Below, piece by piece: positions 1 to 12,100 of a stretch of 22,971 nt of DNA. The notes under the pieces were generated by a model. That model saw only the letters and a program-made list of their open reading frames with translations. It did not search any database and was not told where the DNA came from. Numbering within the stretch: the first letter of the stretch is position 1; each line of letters begins with the position of its first letter. Origin of the DNA: Ophiothrix spiculata (lineage: Eukaryota > Echinodermata > Ophiuroidea > Amphilepidida > Ophiotrichidae). The translations under genes and the position numbers were made by a program. Location: NCBI GenBank assembly GCA_000969725.1, contig JXSR01S018202.1; one strand, 5' to 3'.

Positions 1-22
1 AATATTTGATTTCCTACCACAG

Positions 23-136
23 GTGATAGCGATCATATTCCAGTACATCAAAATGCTGCAGAAACTTGGGCCTCAACAGAGGATATTTGAAGAAATCAAG
101 ACGATAGACGACATTGATTTCAGATTCCAAGAAGAG
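23..136 (+). CDS. NRDC: Nardilysin exon 1 of window
   Basis: The acceptor is ttcctaccacag and the donor is gtaaga; the exon is 114 nt, phase 0 to 0, 38 codons. It reads VIAIIFQYIKMLQKLGPQ and ends IDFRFQEE, the start of the M16 middle domain, which recalled vertebrate nardilysin opens almost identically (IFQYLKMLQKLGPQ). Its 3' 66 nt plus the donor form the first unit of an 80-bp tandem array. Using any later donor in that array would bring in a frame shift and a TAG, so 137 is the functional donor. At least one coding exon lies upstream, since the window opens in the last 22 nt of an intron. Confidence 0.93.
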
Positions 137-3100
137 GTAAGAAACTCGGTCCTCAACAGAGGATATTTGAAGAAATCAAGACGATAGACGACATTGATTT
201 CAGATTCCAAGAAGAGGTAAAAAACTTGATCCTCAACTGAGGATATTTGAAGAAATCAAGACGATAGACAATATTGATTTCAGATTCCAAGAAGAGGTAA
301 AAACTCAGTCCTCAACTGAGGATATTTGAAGAAATCAAGACGATAAACAACATTGATTTCAGATTCCAAGAATAGGTAAAAAACTTGGTCCTCAACTGAG
401 GATATTTGAAGAAATCAAGACAATAGACGACATTGATTTCAGATTCCAAGAAGAGGTAAGAAACTCCGTCCTCAACAGAGGATATTTGAAGAAATCAAGA
501 CAATAGACGACATTGATTTCAGATTCCAAGAAGAGGTAAGAAACTCCATCCTCAACAGAGGGTATTTGGAGAAATCACGACGATAGACAACATTGATTTC
601 AGATTCCAAGAAGAGGTACTTTGTTCACTGCAAAAGTCAGATAACAATAATCATTTGACTAAAACAACATCACATGACCTTAAATAGTGCATTTCATGAG
701 AGTGATAGTGACCGTCTCCTAAATTCTTATACAGAGCACAGTTTTGCCTATGGACACAATCTTACCGAAGAAGAAGAACGAATCTGCCCCTTTTTTGTCG
801 GAAGACTCAAAAATAAAATACTTTTAGGGATCTTGAAAGATCATTTTGTATTAAAACATTTTGTCTTTTTATCTTTGCAGTTACCACCACAAGATCATGT
901 AGTCACAGTAGCAGAAAACATGCAGTTATTTCCCCCAGAACACTACCTCAATGGGCATCTGCTGGAATTTGAATACGATGAAAAGGTAAAATTGCTGTTT
1001 TGTTTTAGTTAACCCAGGTGCAATATCGGGGAGCTGATCATTTAGTCACAGTATCAGAAAACATTCAGGTATTTTCCCCAGAACACTACCTCAATGGGCA
1101 TGTGCTGGAATTTGAATACGATGAAAAGGTAAGATTGGTGAGATCGGGAGGAAGGGCTGTTTTGTTTTATATACCCAGGTGCAATATCGGGGAGCTAATT
1201 ATGTGGCCACAGTATCAGAAAACATGCAGTTATTCCCCCCAGAACACTACCTCAATGGGCATCTGCTGGAATTTGAGTATGATGAAAAGGTAATATAAAA
1301 TCTCAATCCCAAAGGCTCGCACAGAGAGATACGCTTGCAGCCCCATGCCCTATATGGTGAAGCTGTGGAATGCAGAAGCCTCCAAAGCTTAGAGGTTTTT
1401 TGTTTCCATCTTTGATGAAATCCCATTTCGGTACGCTTGGCTTTTTGAAAGCGGGGTATGTTCTCTGTCATTATTGCATTTTGTATCTTAAATGTTGTCT
1501 CTTTTGAATGTTTGTTATATGATATTTGTAAAAATGTATCCAATTCAGCCTTTTGGCTGCTATTTGCATTTTGTGTTAATAAACCATGAATAAGAATAAA
1601 TAATAAATAAATAAACCGTCAAGGTTAAGATGGCAGTGTTTATTTTAGCTTCCCAAGGGTGTGTTGGGGAGCTGAATATTTAGTTAGTGTCAGAAAACAT
1701 GCTATTCTATCCAAAGGATACTATTTTACAGCCTCAACACCCCTCCATGTCATTACAAACTTATGTTGGGAATTCACGGTTAATAACAAAACCGTTTACA
1801 CGGCGTTTTATTCGTTCGTGTAAATGTGTAAACGTATGTGTAAAATCATACAAATTCTCCGCCCAGCCAAATTCACACAGGATACTGCTGACAGCCAGTG
1901 ACTCTGTACATGTGATGGATAAGCTTAAAATATGGTTATTTTCACGGCCAATTTCAAACTTTTGGTTTCATTTTATGATAAAAATAGTACATTTTAGTGT
2001 TCACAAAAGTCGATTTATCATTCGTCTCTAACTGATTTTTACCTGAATTGCTCAGAATCCGAGAATTTATGTGATATTTCAGAGGTTTTTTATGTGACAT
2101 TTCAAGTGGCCATGTTTACACTGGGCATCTGTGAACAATAGAGGAGCTATGAAAGCTTATTTAACAGTTAGAACCTGGTTAGACAAAATGGCCGGTGATA
2201 CTCACTTGACACAGCTTTATATAAGGAATAATTGTATGCATCCTTAACATCCTTTAATTTGCTTTCCTTTTGAAACAGCTGATAGCGGACTGTACCAACC
2301 AACTCAAAGCCGAGACAGCTAACTTCATGTTACTATCAAAGCGGTACGAGGGCAAAACGACCTGCATGGAACCGTGGTATCAGACACAGTACAGTGTGGA
2401 AGATGTACCTAGGCAGTGGATGGAAAGAATAGTCAGTAAGTAGCACAGCAATTATTTGTGGGGATTTTAATGGTGTATGTAGGTTGCCATGCATGCTATA
2501 CCTAAAATCAACATCCTGTACATGGAACCGTGGTATCAGACAGAGTACAGTGTGGAAGATGTACCTAGGCAGTGGATGGAAAGAATAGTCAGTAAGTAGT
2601 GCATAATTATTGGTGGAGATTTTATTGGTGTATGTAGGTTGCCAAGCATGTTGTACCTTAAAAACAAGATGATGTGCATGGAACCGTGGTATCAGACACA
2701 GTATGACGTGGGAGATGTACTAAGGTGGGACATTGGGTGACAATTGGTAAAAATAGGAGGTCGTTCGTGAAAAGAGCAGGGTTTCTTTGGTAGCACATGG
2801 TGCGTAACTCAGGTTGAATGCAGGGCCCTATTATTTGTAATTGTAACCTCTATCAGATATTTTTGTTTACATCGTCCAATAAATGTTTATTTTGCCTTAA
2901 GTAAAATAAAGAGGCTTGTCTTAAATTCAACTTCTAATCAGTTACTGTATGAGTGGTTTATTTTGCGCTACATTAATTTTCGCTTTTCGCACGTAGGCGA
3001 AAAATAAATGTAGCGCGAAAAGTGGTATTTATATATCACCACACATTTAAAAAATAACAAGCGCGAAAATAAAAGCACACAAAATGATTCAAAATAGCTC

Positions 3101-6100
3101 AAAATTAGACTTGCGCGAAAATTACTGAGCGCAAAAATATTGGCGTTTACAGTATGTAATTATGTATATGTTATATTTCAAACAGTTGAATCTTGGATTT
3201 GATCCTCGACCAAAAATCAATGATTTATTTACTACTTGAGCGAGCAGAGCTGCTTAAAGGAGCCCAGTCCGATTGCCTCCACTTTTTAAAAACTTTTTGA
3301 AATTTTGGTACCAAAATGTTGCTCATATTTTTCTCATGACCCCTGTGAAATTTCACAGCTGAGTTATGTTCCGTGTTGGAGATATATATGAAAATGTGTC
3401 TAATTATGGTAACCATAAATAATTTTACGCAGCAACGTATAGGCAGCTCTGTAATACGAAATAGCCCATACAATCAAAATGGTTTACCCATTCAGGTGAA
3501 ATTTGAAACGTAAACGACCTCTTTGAGTTGACATCTTTCATATGACATTGAAACTAAATTTTGAAAAATTGGACCAAGCTCCTTTAACCCTAACTTGACC
3601 AAACAACAGCTATCACAATCTGCAATGTTAAGAAAATTGCTTAAGTCCAAATACGCCATAGACTGGTGTTAGTTATGATCACAAAATCGCTGTCATGCCT
3701 GCTCAGAGGCTTGACATAGTGATAATGGGATTGGGGTGCGAGAGGACCCGTGTTTGAATCCAGGTGAAACCCTGCCGTTTTGAACCTACGGATTTAAACA
3801 GAGAATTGGCGTAGAGGGTAAGGGTTTATGTGGCAGTGCATTCAAGTGTAGTAACTAGTTATTATTTTTTAAATTTTTGTTGCAGAATCAGAACAGTAAG
3901 GCCTGACACACCTAGTGAAACTCTGTATTTCACAAAAATGGTCTGTCATATGAACATTTTTTTAATTTTTGCATCACAATTGAATATTTCTTTGAGAAAA
4001 AAACCTTTCCTTTTTCACATTTATTGAAAGCATTTAGGAAGATATTCGAAATGGGTGTCAGTTAAAGCTAGAAATGAAATGGTTAAAAAGAGCACTGATT
4101 TGACATTTTGCATCTTGAAAATTAATGTTTAATCATTGTGACTTTGTTTTTCAGATTTGGAACTCAATTCAGATCTTCATCTTCCTGCGCCAAACAAGTT
4201 TATTGGTAAGTTTAGAGGACACTGAATCCAGAATGCAGGGCTACATTACTTGTAAACGCAACCCAACTCTGTATTTTTCTTAAAATTTGTCCTAAATATT
4301 TGTTTGCCTATAAGAAGCTTACCCTAAAGTTGCGTGAAGAAAACCTTTTCATTTTTAAGCGTCTCGTGCGCCGAGGTTAAAGTTCAAACGCAACTCACGC
4401 GATACTCTTTAGCTCGCGTGATTTGTCTGTTCTGTTGCTGTGCGACTTGATGATCGATTTGATTGGTTTGTTGTTCAAGCACGGTGCGATTTAGTCCCGC
4501 CCATAATGAAAAGGTTTTTTTCAGATGACTTTAGTTTATTTTACCTACACATTAAGTAAGGTTCATAGTTTAATCTGTGAATAGCAGATTCATTCAGTTT
4601 ATGGGCACAATTGTCTTCAAATTTTTGATCTGATCTTGTTGTTGGTAAATACTCTCCATCTGCTCAAAAAATATGAATCCTAACTATGTTTTAATCATGA
4701 AAAGAGAAATAGTTTCCACTGCTTCTGTGGGGACATGAACCATGACATATGGTGCAGGTTTTAGTCATACATTACGATTATTAATCTCTTTGCAGTCAAA
4801 GAATTTAGTTCAAATGCTATTAATCTCTTCCACAGCCGAAGAATTAAGTTGAAATGCTATTAATCTCTTTCACAGCCAAAGAATTTTTAAATTTGTCTCT
4901 CCACAGCCAAAGAATTTTTAAGTTTTAAATGCTATTTATCTCTTCCACAGCCAAAGAATTTAGTTGATATACTATTAATCTCTTCTGCAGCTAAAAAGTT
5001 CAAGTTAAAATGCTATTAACTCCAACTCTCACCCGTTGAAAAACTGTCCAAGTCCGAATACGTCATATAAAAATTTCTGGATCCCCACCGGGATTTGAAC
5101 CCCCTGACCCCCAACATCCTGATCCAATGTCAACCTATGGCAATCCACCGAGTGTGGCCTGCCTCGGCAGCAATTCCTTGCCCATTGATATCTGCCTATT
5201 ACTTATTCGGACTTAGGCTAATTCCAAATGTCTGCCTGTAGTAGTTTGTAGTATGTACGAGGGTAAGGGTTAAACTTTTCTGCAGCCAAAGATTTTAAAA
5301 AGTTGAAATGTGTCTTAAACTCTTCCACAGCCAAAGAATTCAAGCTGAAATGCCCAGACATAGAGGACACCGACTACCCAGTGTGCATACTAGACACCGT
5401 TCACAGTAAGCTATGGTACAAGAGGGATAACAAGTTTGCTGCCCCTCGAGGTAAGTGTTTGAAAATAAGGCCTAAAAATAATTGTTTGATTGGCGTAACA
5501 TAGAAAAAATAGGGTAGGTTGGTCAGATTTTTTTTTTTTAATATTTTTTTTATTTTTCAAGTTTACAAAATATACGACACATATACAAAAACATCTTCAC
5601 TTTTTCTATTACACATCTTTTATTTGTCATTTTGAATATCCTGCAAGCCATATCTCGGGCCCGCATGAATCGATTCCCATCAAATTTGGGATTTTTTTTT
5701 TTACCATTCTCAAAAAATAAAAATATTTAGGGTCAGCAGTATAAATAGGGTCGGTCGGGTAACGCCAATCAAACAATTTATTTTTTAGGCCTAACCGTAA
5801 TAAAATCGGGAGTTCCTACAACCATCTCCCCCTGTCATGTTGACAAGAGGGATAACAAGTTTGCTGCCCCTCGAGGTAAGTGTTGGAAGTCAAAAACAAC
5901 ATAAGGCATGGCGTCCAAAGAAATTTGCTCGGCCGAGTGACATTCGCTCTTGGTATTTGCTCTGACTTATTTGCTAAATCGGAGAGCGAATGTCGCTCTC
6001 ATTGCGCAAAAATCGTTTCAGTCGATGAAAGTGAACATCACTCACGCATTTTGTAGTGCTATGATTATTGAATCAACAAACCCAAGAATATTCGGAGTCC

Positions 6101-9100
6101 CTCCAATTCAATCTGAAGTGCAGCGAATGTCATGAAATTTGTTAGGCGAATGTCGCTTCCAGTTGGAGCGAAGTTTTCTTGGTAGGGTGAGCCAATGTCA
6201 CTTGGGCGGGCGAGTGCCTTTGGACGCCAAGTCTAACCATAACCGCATAATAAGATCAGGAGCCTATTTCACTCAGGTCATCACACTGTGATGAATGCTG
6301 AGTCACTGGCAGACTGTATCGTAAATTTGAGTTTCACTATGATCCTCGCATGATACGATGAACTTTAATTACTTTAATATTAGTGAACGAGGTCATCTCA
6401 CATTTAATGGGGTAAAATGCGGCACAATTTTTCCAAGTGTGATGAATATTTTATACTGCATGCAGACGATCGCATTTAATTCAAAGCATTGCGTTGTTAA
6501 TGAAATTGATATTTTCAGATTGTCATCACCGATAAAATGCAGTCATTTTTTATTCAGAATGCTCTAACTTCAATTGGGCTATTATGCGAGATATAGTATC
6601 TCTTTTATACTGTATAAGTGGTATATTTTGTGCTACATTAATTTTCGTGCTTTTAAATAAATGTTGCGCGAAAAGTGTTTTTTATATGCCGTAGCACGTT
6701 AAAAAATCAAAAGCGTGAAAATTAAAACGCGCGAAATGATTCAAAATAGCTCAAAAATTAGCCTTGCGTGAAAATTACTGAGCGCGAAAATATGGAGTTT
6801 ACAGTAATCATCTCGTATTGTATCTTTCATGATTAATCTTTAAAAAGGACTTAAACTTCCAATATTTAACATGAAAAATGCTGCGATGGATTTATTTCAT
6901 TTTCTTCTATTCAATAATATCCGCTCAATATGTATGTATTTACTGTTATTTTGCTTTTCAGGCTACATCATTTTCCAGTTGATCACACCACTAGTGAATA
7001 AGTCTGCCAAAAACCTGGTGCTCTTTGACTTCTTAGCCACGATTCTAGAGCATAATCTTACTGAAATAGGCTACGAGGCGGACACAGCTCAGCTGGAGTA
7101 CACGCTAAAAACAGAGGAGTCGGGTCTCGTCATGAAGATGCAAGGCTTCAACGACAAGCTTCCGGTAAGTTTTTGACAATTTTCTTTTTGTGGCGCAACA
7201 TAATTTATTGAGGCTAAACTGGTCACAATACTTTTACTAATGGTATGAACAGCGTTCTGATGATAATGCAACCATACTGTTTGAATTTTTCAGTTGTTTT
7301 TTATAACTACATCTGTAAACCAGTAGAAGTCGTGTAAAAACAGAAATAGTGTAAAAAATTGTTTCCAAAATATCAGTTTGCTGTACGAGAAAACTGTTCA
7401 TTCACACATCATAATGTCAATTGCAATCATAGCTTGTGATATGCATATGCATATGACAAGACAAAATTAAAAGATAATATTGTAAACTTTGAAATCAGCC
7501 TCAAAAATTAAACTGTTTCTTTTTCCTCAGAAAAGTTCTCAATTAAATTTGGTACTCGCGAAATATTTCTACTCTCCTATCAGGACTCGGGAGTCTTGTA
7601 CTCTCTGCACTGTTGATGGTGCGGTGTTTCTAGATGTTAATCAAAATGTTTCATTATTACCAAATTTAAGCTGGTTTCGGAATAGCCTGTCGTGTTGTCG
7701 TACGACCAGCGTGACGTCAAAAATTTGACGTAAAGTGAGCAAACTCGACCTTGTAGCATCTCCTTACCGTACGACAAGCCGATATATCAATTACCCTGTC
7801 ATGATGGTCGCAACGACACAATATTTCGAGTTGGAATAAATTTAACTTTTCTTGCGACAGACCATTGCGGCAATTTGCAAATGTGTCGTGCTACAGTCGT
7901 CGTTGTCATCCTATGAGTCATGACTGACCCGTTGTGACCCTTTTGATGATGTCGTTCCAACTGTGCCGATCTTGAGCATAACGGTAGGCTGCATTGACAG
8001 ATAGGCCAGTATATTCTCTAATGCCATCTATCCAGCGGGTTTTCTGCCTGCCTCTTCTGCGATGTCCTTCCATCATTCCTTGAACAATTATTTTCTCTAG
8101 ACAGTCGCCTTCCCTTCTTGAGATATGCCCAAAATATTGAAGTTTGTTGCGAATTATTTTCTGACATAATGGGGTGTATTCTCCTACTTGGCATCTGACA
8201 AATTCATTTGTTTTATGCTCTCTCCAGGAAATTCTCAACATCTTTCTCCAACACCACATTTCGAAGGCTTGGATTTTACCTTCGTCTGCTTTTCCAACTG
8301 CCCATGTCTCAGACCCATATGTGGCAATTGGGAATACCAGGGTGCTCATAATGCTTTTCTTTGTTGTTATGGTGATTCCCCTGTCTTTCCAGATGACATC
8401 AAGTCCGATGGCAGCTGTCCTAGCCATTGCCAAACGTCTTCTAATTTCCTGGGAGCTGCCTCCTTCATCCACAATGACTGATCCAAGAAAGTTGAAAGTA
8501 TTTACCACCTCTATATCCTCTCCATCTGCCTTCACTGGTTGGATTGGACTGCCACCATAAATCATGACCTTTGTTTTCTTTACATTAAGGAACAGTCCGT
8601 ACCCTTCACTTGTGCTCTTCACTCTGTCAATGAGGTTTTGAAGTTCAGGAGCTGTTCTTGCAATAAGAGTGGTATCGTCGGCATACCTAAGATTGTTTAG
8701 TTGTCGACCTCCTATTGACACTTCACCAGAGAAACCATCAAGTGCATTCCGCATGATGTACTCAGCATATATATTAAATAAGTACGGTGACAAAATGCAT
8801 CCCTGGCGGACTCCTTGGCCAATGGTAAATCAATCAGTATCTCCTGACTCTGTCCTCACAGTTGCTTCTTGTCCACTATATAGGGTCCGGATTAGGTTTA
8901 CTATATGTGTCGAGAAGCCCATCTCAATCATGATGTTCCACAGCTTTCCATGTTGGACACAATCAAATGCCTTAGAGTAGTCTATGAAGCAGAGAAATAA
9001 AGGCTGCTGGAATTCCATGTTTTTCTCCACTAGATTCCTCAGGTTTCCAATTTGATTTCTAGTTCCTCTTCCTTTTCTAAACCCTGCTTGCTCTGGTGGT

Positions 9101-12100
9101 AGCTCATTTTCTAGATGTTCCCTGATTCTTTCTGCGATGATGTGTAGCAGTACCGTGCTACAGTACGACAACTCAAAATTGCATATTTTTTCTTGTGTGC
9201 CGCAACGTCGTGTGCCTCAATGACAGGTAGTCTGAAACCACCTTTAATTGGATTTGTTATGAAAACTTTTCTGATATTATTGAACTATGAATAATCCTGA
9301 TGAATCTTTTTTAAGTGTTTCTTTTTCCATTCCAAATTTTCAAGATATCTTTTTCTTTTTTTCTAGTTGCTATTTGAGACCATCGTAGACTACCTAGTCA
9401 ATTTCAGTGTGAGCGAAGACATGTTCCAAGCGGTCAAGGAATCCATCGGTAGATCGTACTACAACCACATCATCAAACCAAACAAACTCAACAAGTAAGA
9501 AAATAAGCCAGTTTGGCAACGAACCGTTCCCCTTTGTTTTACAGGCCAGACTGACCCCAAATTTTTTGTTTTGCAAGATTTTAAAATTTTTTGTGTGTGT
9601 CCAAAATCTGTATAATCAGCTGTTTTTTTAACCACAATTTTCATATTTTCTCCCCCCTTGTTTTACAGGCCAGACCGACCCAAAATGTTGTGTTTTTGTG
9701 AGAATTTTTTTCCTTTTTTGTCCAAAATCTGTATAATCAGCTGGTTTTTTTTTACCACAATTTTCATATTTTCTCCCACCCTTGTTTTACAGGCCAGACC
9801 GACCCCAAATTTTGTGTTTTGTGAGCGTTTTTTTCTTTTTTTGTGTCCAAAATCTATATAATCAGCTGTTTTTTTTAACACAATTTTTATATTTTGTCCC
9901 ATTTTTTCAGATTTTGGGGTTAATTTGGGCAAAAAATTTAATGAAAAAAACTGAAAATTGTTGCATGTGATGCTTCAATCTTTTTTTTTTATAGGTCATC
10001 AGTATAGCTAGAAGTCTGAGAATGGGGGGGGGGAATCAAGTATAATGTTCTAGGCATAGTGTGACCAAGACAAAATTGAATTAGGGGCGGCTTCAAAACT
10101 CAACCGGCTGTTGTCCGTCGGTTCTGGGCAGTTGGCTATTGTTTATTCCGGTTGAACCGGCCAGAACCAGCAGGCAACCCCCAGTTGAGTTTTGAAGCCA
10201 TGCTGCCCCTAAGGGGTTGCTTCAAAACTCAACCAGTGGTCAACCGGTTCTGGGCGGTNNNNNNNNNNNNNNNNNNNNNNNNNNNNNNNNNNNNNNNNNN
10301 NNNNNNNNGAAGCCATGCTGCCCCTAAGGGGTTGCTTCAAAACTCAACCAGTGGTCAACCGGTTCTGGGCGGTTGGCTATTGTTTATTCCGGTTGAATCG
10401 CCCAGAACCAGCAGGCAACCCCCAGTTGAGTTTTGAAGTGACCCTTAGGGTTGCTTTTAGGATTGAGTTGAGTTCTTTTTGTGATTTAAGAGGGTGCAAT
10501 TCCTCATGTGAGAGCAAGAAAGTGGTATCTGCAATGGCTGCTTTATGTTATATTCATTGAACACCCTATCACTAGAATGTGAAAAATCACTCAAAATTTC
10601 ACTCCCATATGTCAGTGGCTCTTGAAATGGTTCTTCAGGTGACACCGCCACCTGAAAAACCACCATCACCTGAAAAACCATTTCAAGAGCCACTGACCCA
10701 TGACTGGACATCATAAAGCGTGCAATTCAAATTTATGACAAATGGCAGCTATTGCAGATACGACTTTCTTGCACTCACATGACGAATTGACCTTTCACAG
10801 ATAGGAAGTTAAAACCAGCAAAATGTTGAAAGTGTAGAGCATTCTAAAATATTTTTGAAGCAAACACTGCTTGTGAAACTCTTGGTTATTTTTAAAGAGA
10901 TACTCTGAGATTCTTTTTGAAATGTAAAGTGGCTAAGACTATGTTAAAATTACAAAACCAAGGGAAAAAATCATCTGCTTTTTTATATTTTTATGTTTAT
11001 ATGAGTGGCCTATATACCTGATTTGATGAATCGATATATGTGACCTGCTCCCACAAAACCCGGACAAAGTTGCCAGAACACTTATTGAGTTAGAGGCCAT
11101 TACACTTTGCCCACAATCAATAGAAAACAAAGGAATTTTCTTTGGAAATATTGACTTTTCATTGACAAAACATTGAGCAATGTCAACAAGTGATATATCA
11201 TTTTAAAGCTTGTAATGTCAGCATTTTTAGTATGAACAAATCAGAAAAAATATTTTTCCAAAATTTGGTTCCGGTTTCGTGAGAGCAGGTCACGTATACC
11301 CGTTCGTATTTTGTTAAAGATTGATAGAATGAAAAAAAAAAAATCTGTCCGCTATCCTTATCTTTGTGGTATCTGATCACTTTGCAGCGATGTCAGGTTA
11401 GGAATCTTGCAGCAGTACAAGTGGATACCGGTCGAGAAGAGGTCCGTCGTTCCTGGCATCACGAGGGAAGAGGTGTTAGAGTTTGCAACGGTCTTCAAGC
11501 GCACACTGTTCATCGAGGGTCTAGTGCAAGGCAACTTCACTTCAGATGTAAGTAGTTTTTGTGTAGTGTTAAGAGTTAGCAACGCTCTTCAAACGCACAC
11601 TGTTTATCGAGGGTCTAGTGCAAGGCAACTTTACTTCAGATGTAAGTAGCGTTTGTGTAGTGTTAGAGTTTGCAGCACTCTTCAAGCGCACAATGTTCAT
11701 CGAGGGTCTAGTGCAAGGCAACTTCACGTCAGATGTAAGTAGCTTTTGTGTAGTGTTAGAGTTTGCTACGCTCTTCAAGCGCACACTGTTTATCGAGGGT
11801 CTAGTGCAAGGCAACTTCACGTCAGATGTAAGTAGCTTTTGTGTAGAGTTTGCTACGCTCTTCAAGCGCACACTGTTTATCGAGGGTCTAGTGCAAGGCA
11901 ACTTCACGTCAGATGTAAGTAGCTTTTGTGTAGTGTTAAAGTTTGCAGCGCTCTTTAAACGCACACTGTTCATCGAGGGTCTAGTGCAAGGCAACTTCAC
12001 GTCAGATGTAAGTAGCTTTTGTGTAGTGTTAGAGTTTGCAACGCTCTTCAAGCGCACAATGTTCATCGAGGGTGTAGTGCAAGGCAACTTCACTTCAGAT

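Larger units (their letters stand above)
7670..9242. mobile_element. Inverted-repeat element with TTTAA flanks, split by a LINE
   Basis: Left end GCTGGTTTCGGAATAGCCTG and right end (reverse complement) GGTGGTTTCAGACTACCTGT form terminal inverted repeats with 16 of 20 positions matching. TTTAA lies immediately outside at 7665-7669 and 9243-9247, consistent with a 4-5 bp target duplication (TTAA or TTTAA). The host element minus the LINE is about 300 bp, with several gtacgac and cgtacgac motifs and no coding sequence. Confidence 0.75.

Noticed and set aside
71..618. CRISPR-like array
   Set aside because: Adjacent 80-bp units are copies of an exon end without unique spacers, in a eukaryotic gene.
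1687..2031. 114-residue open frame as a gene
   Set aside because: Begins in the decayed exon 2 copy, no domain or codon bias, inside an intron.
6871..6961. Upstream extension of exon 6 as coding (MKNAAMDLFHFLLF)
   Set aside because: The open frame runs through the pyrimidine tract and acceptor; conserved protein starts at 6962.
8174..8980. Plus-strand open frames of 97-128 residues
   Set aside because: Antisense shadows of the LINE reverse transcriptase; no known domain.
10152..10560. Plus-strand open frames with FKTQPVVNRFWA repeats
   Set aside because: These are translations of the palindromic Harbinger-like array and run through the N gap.
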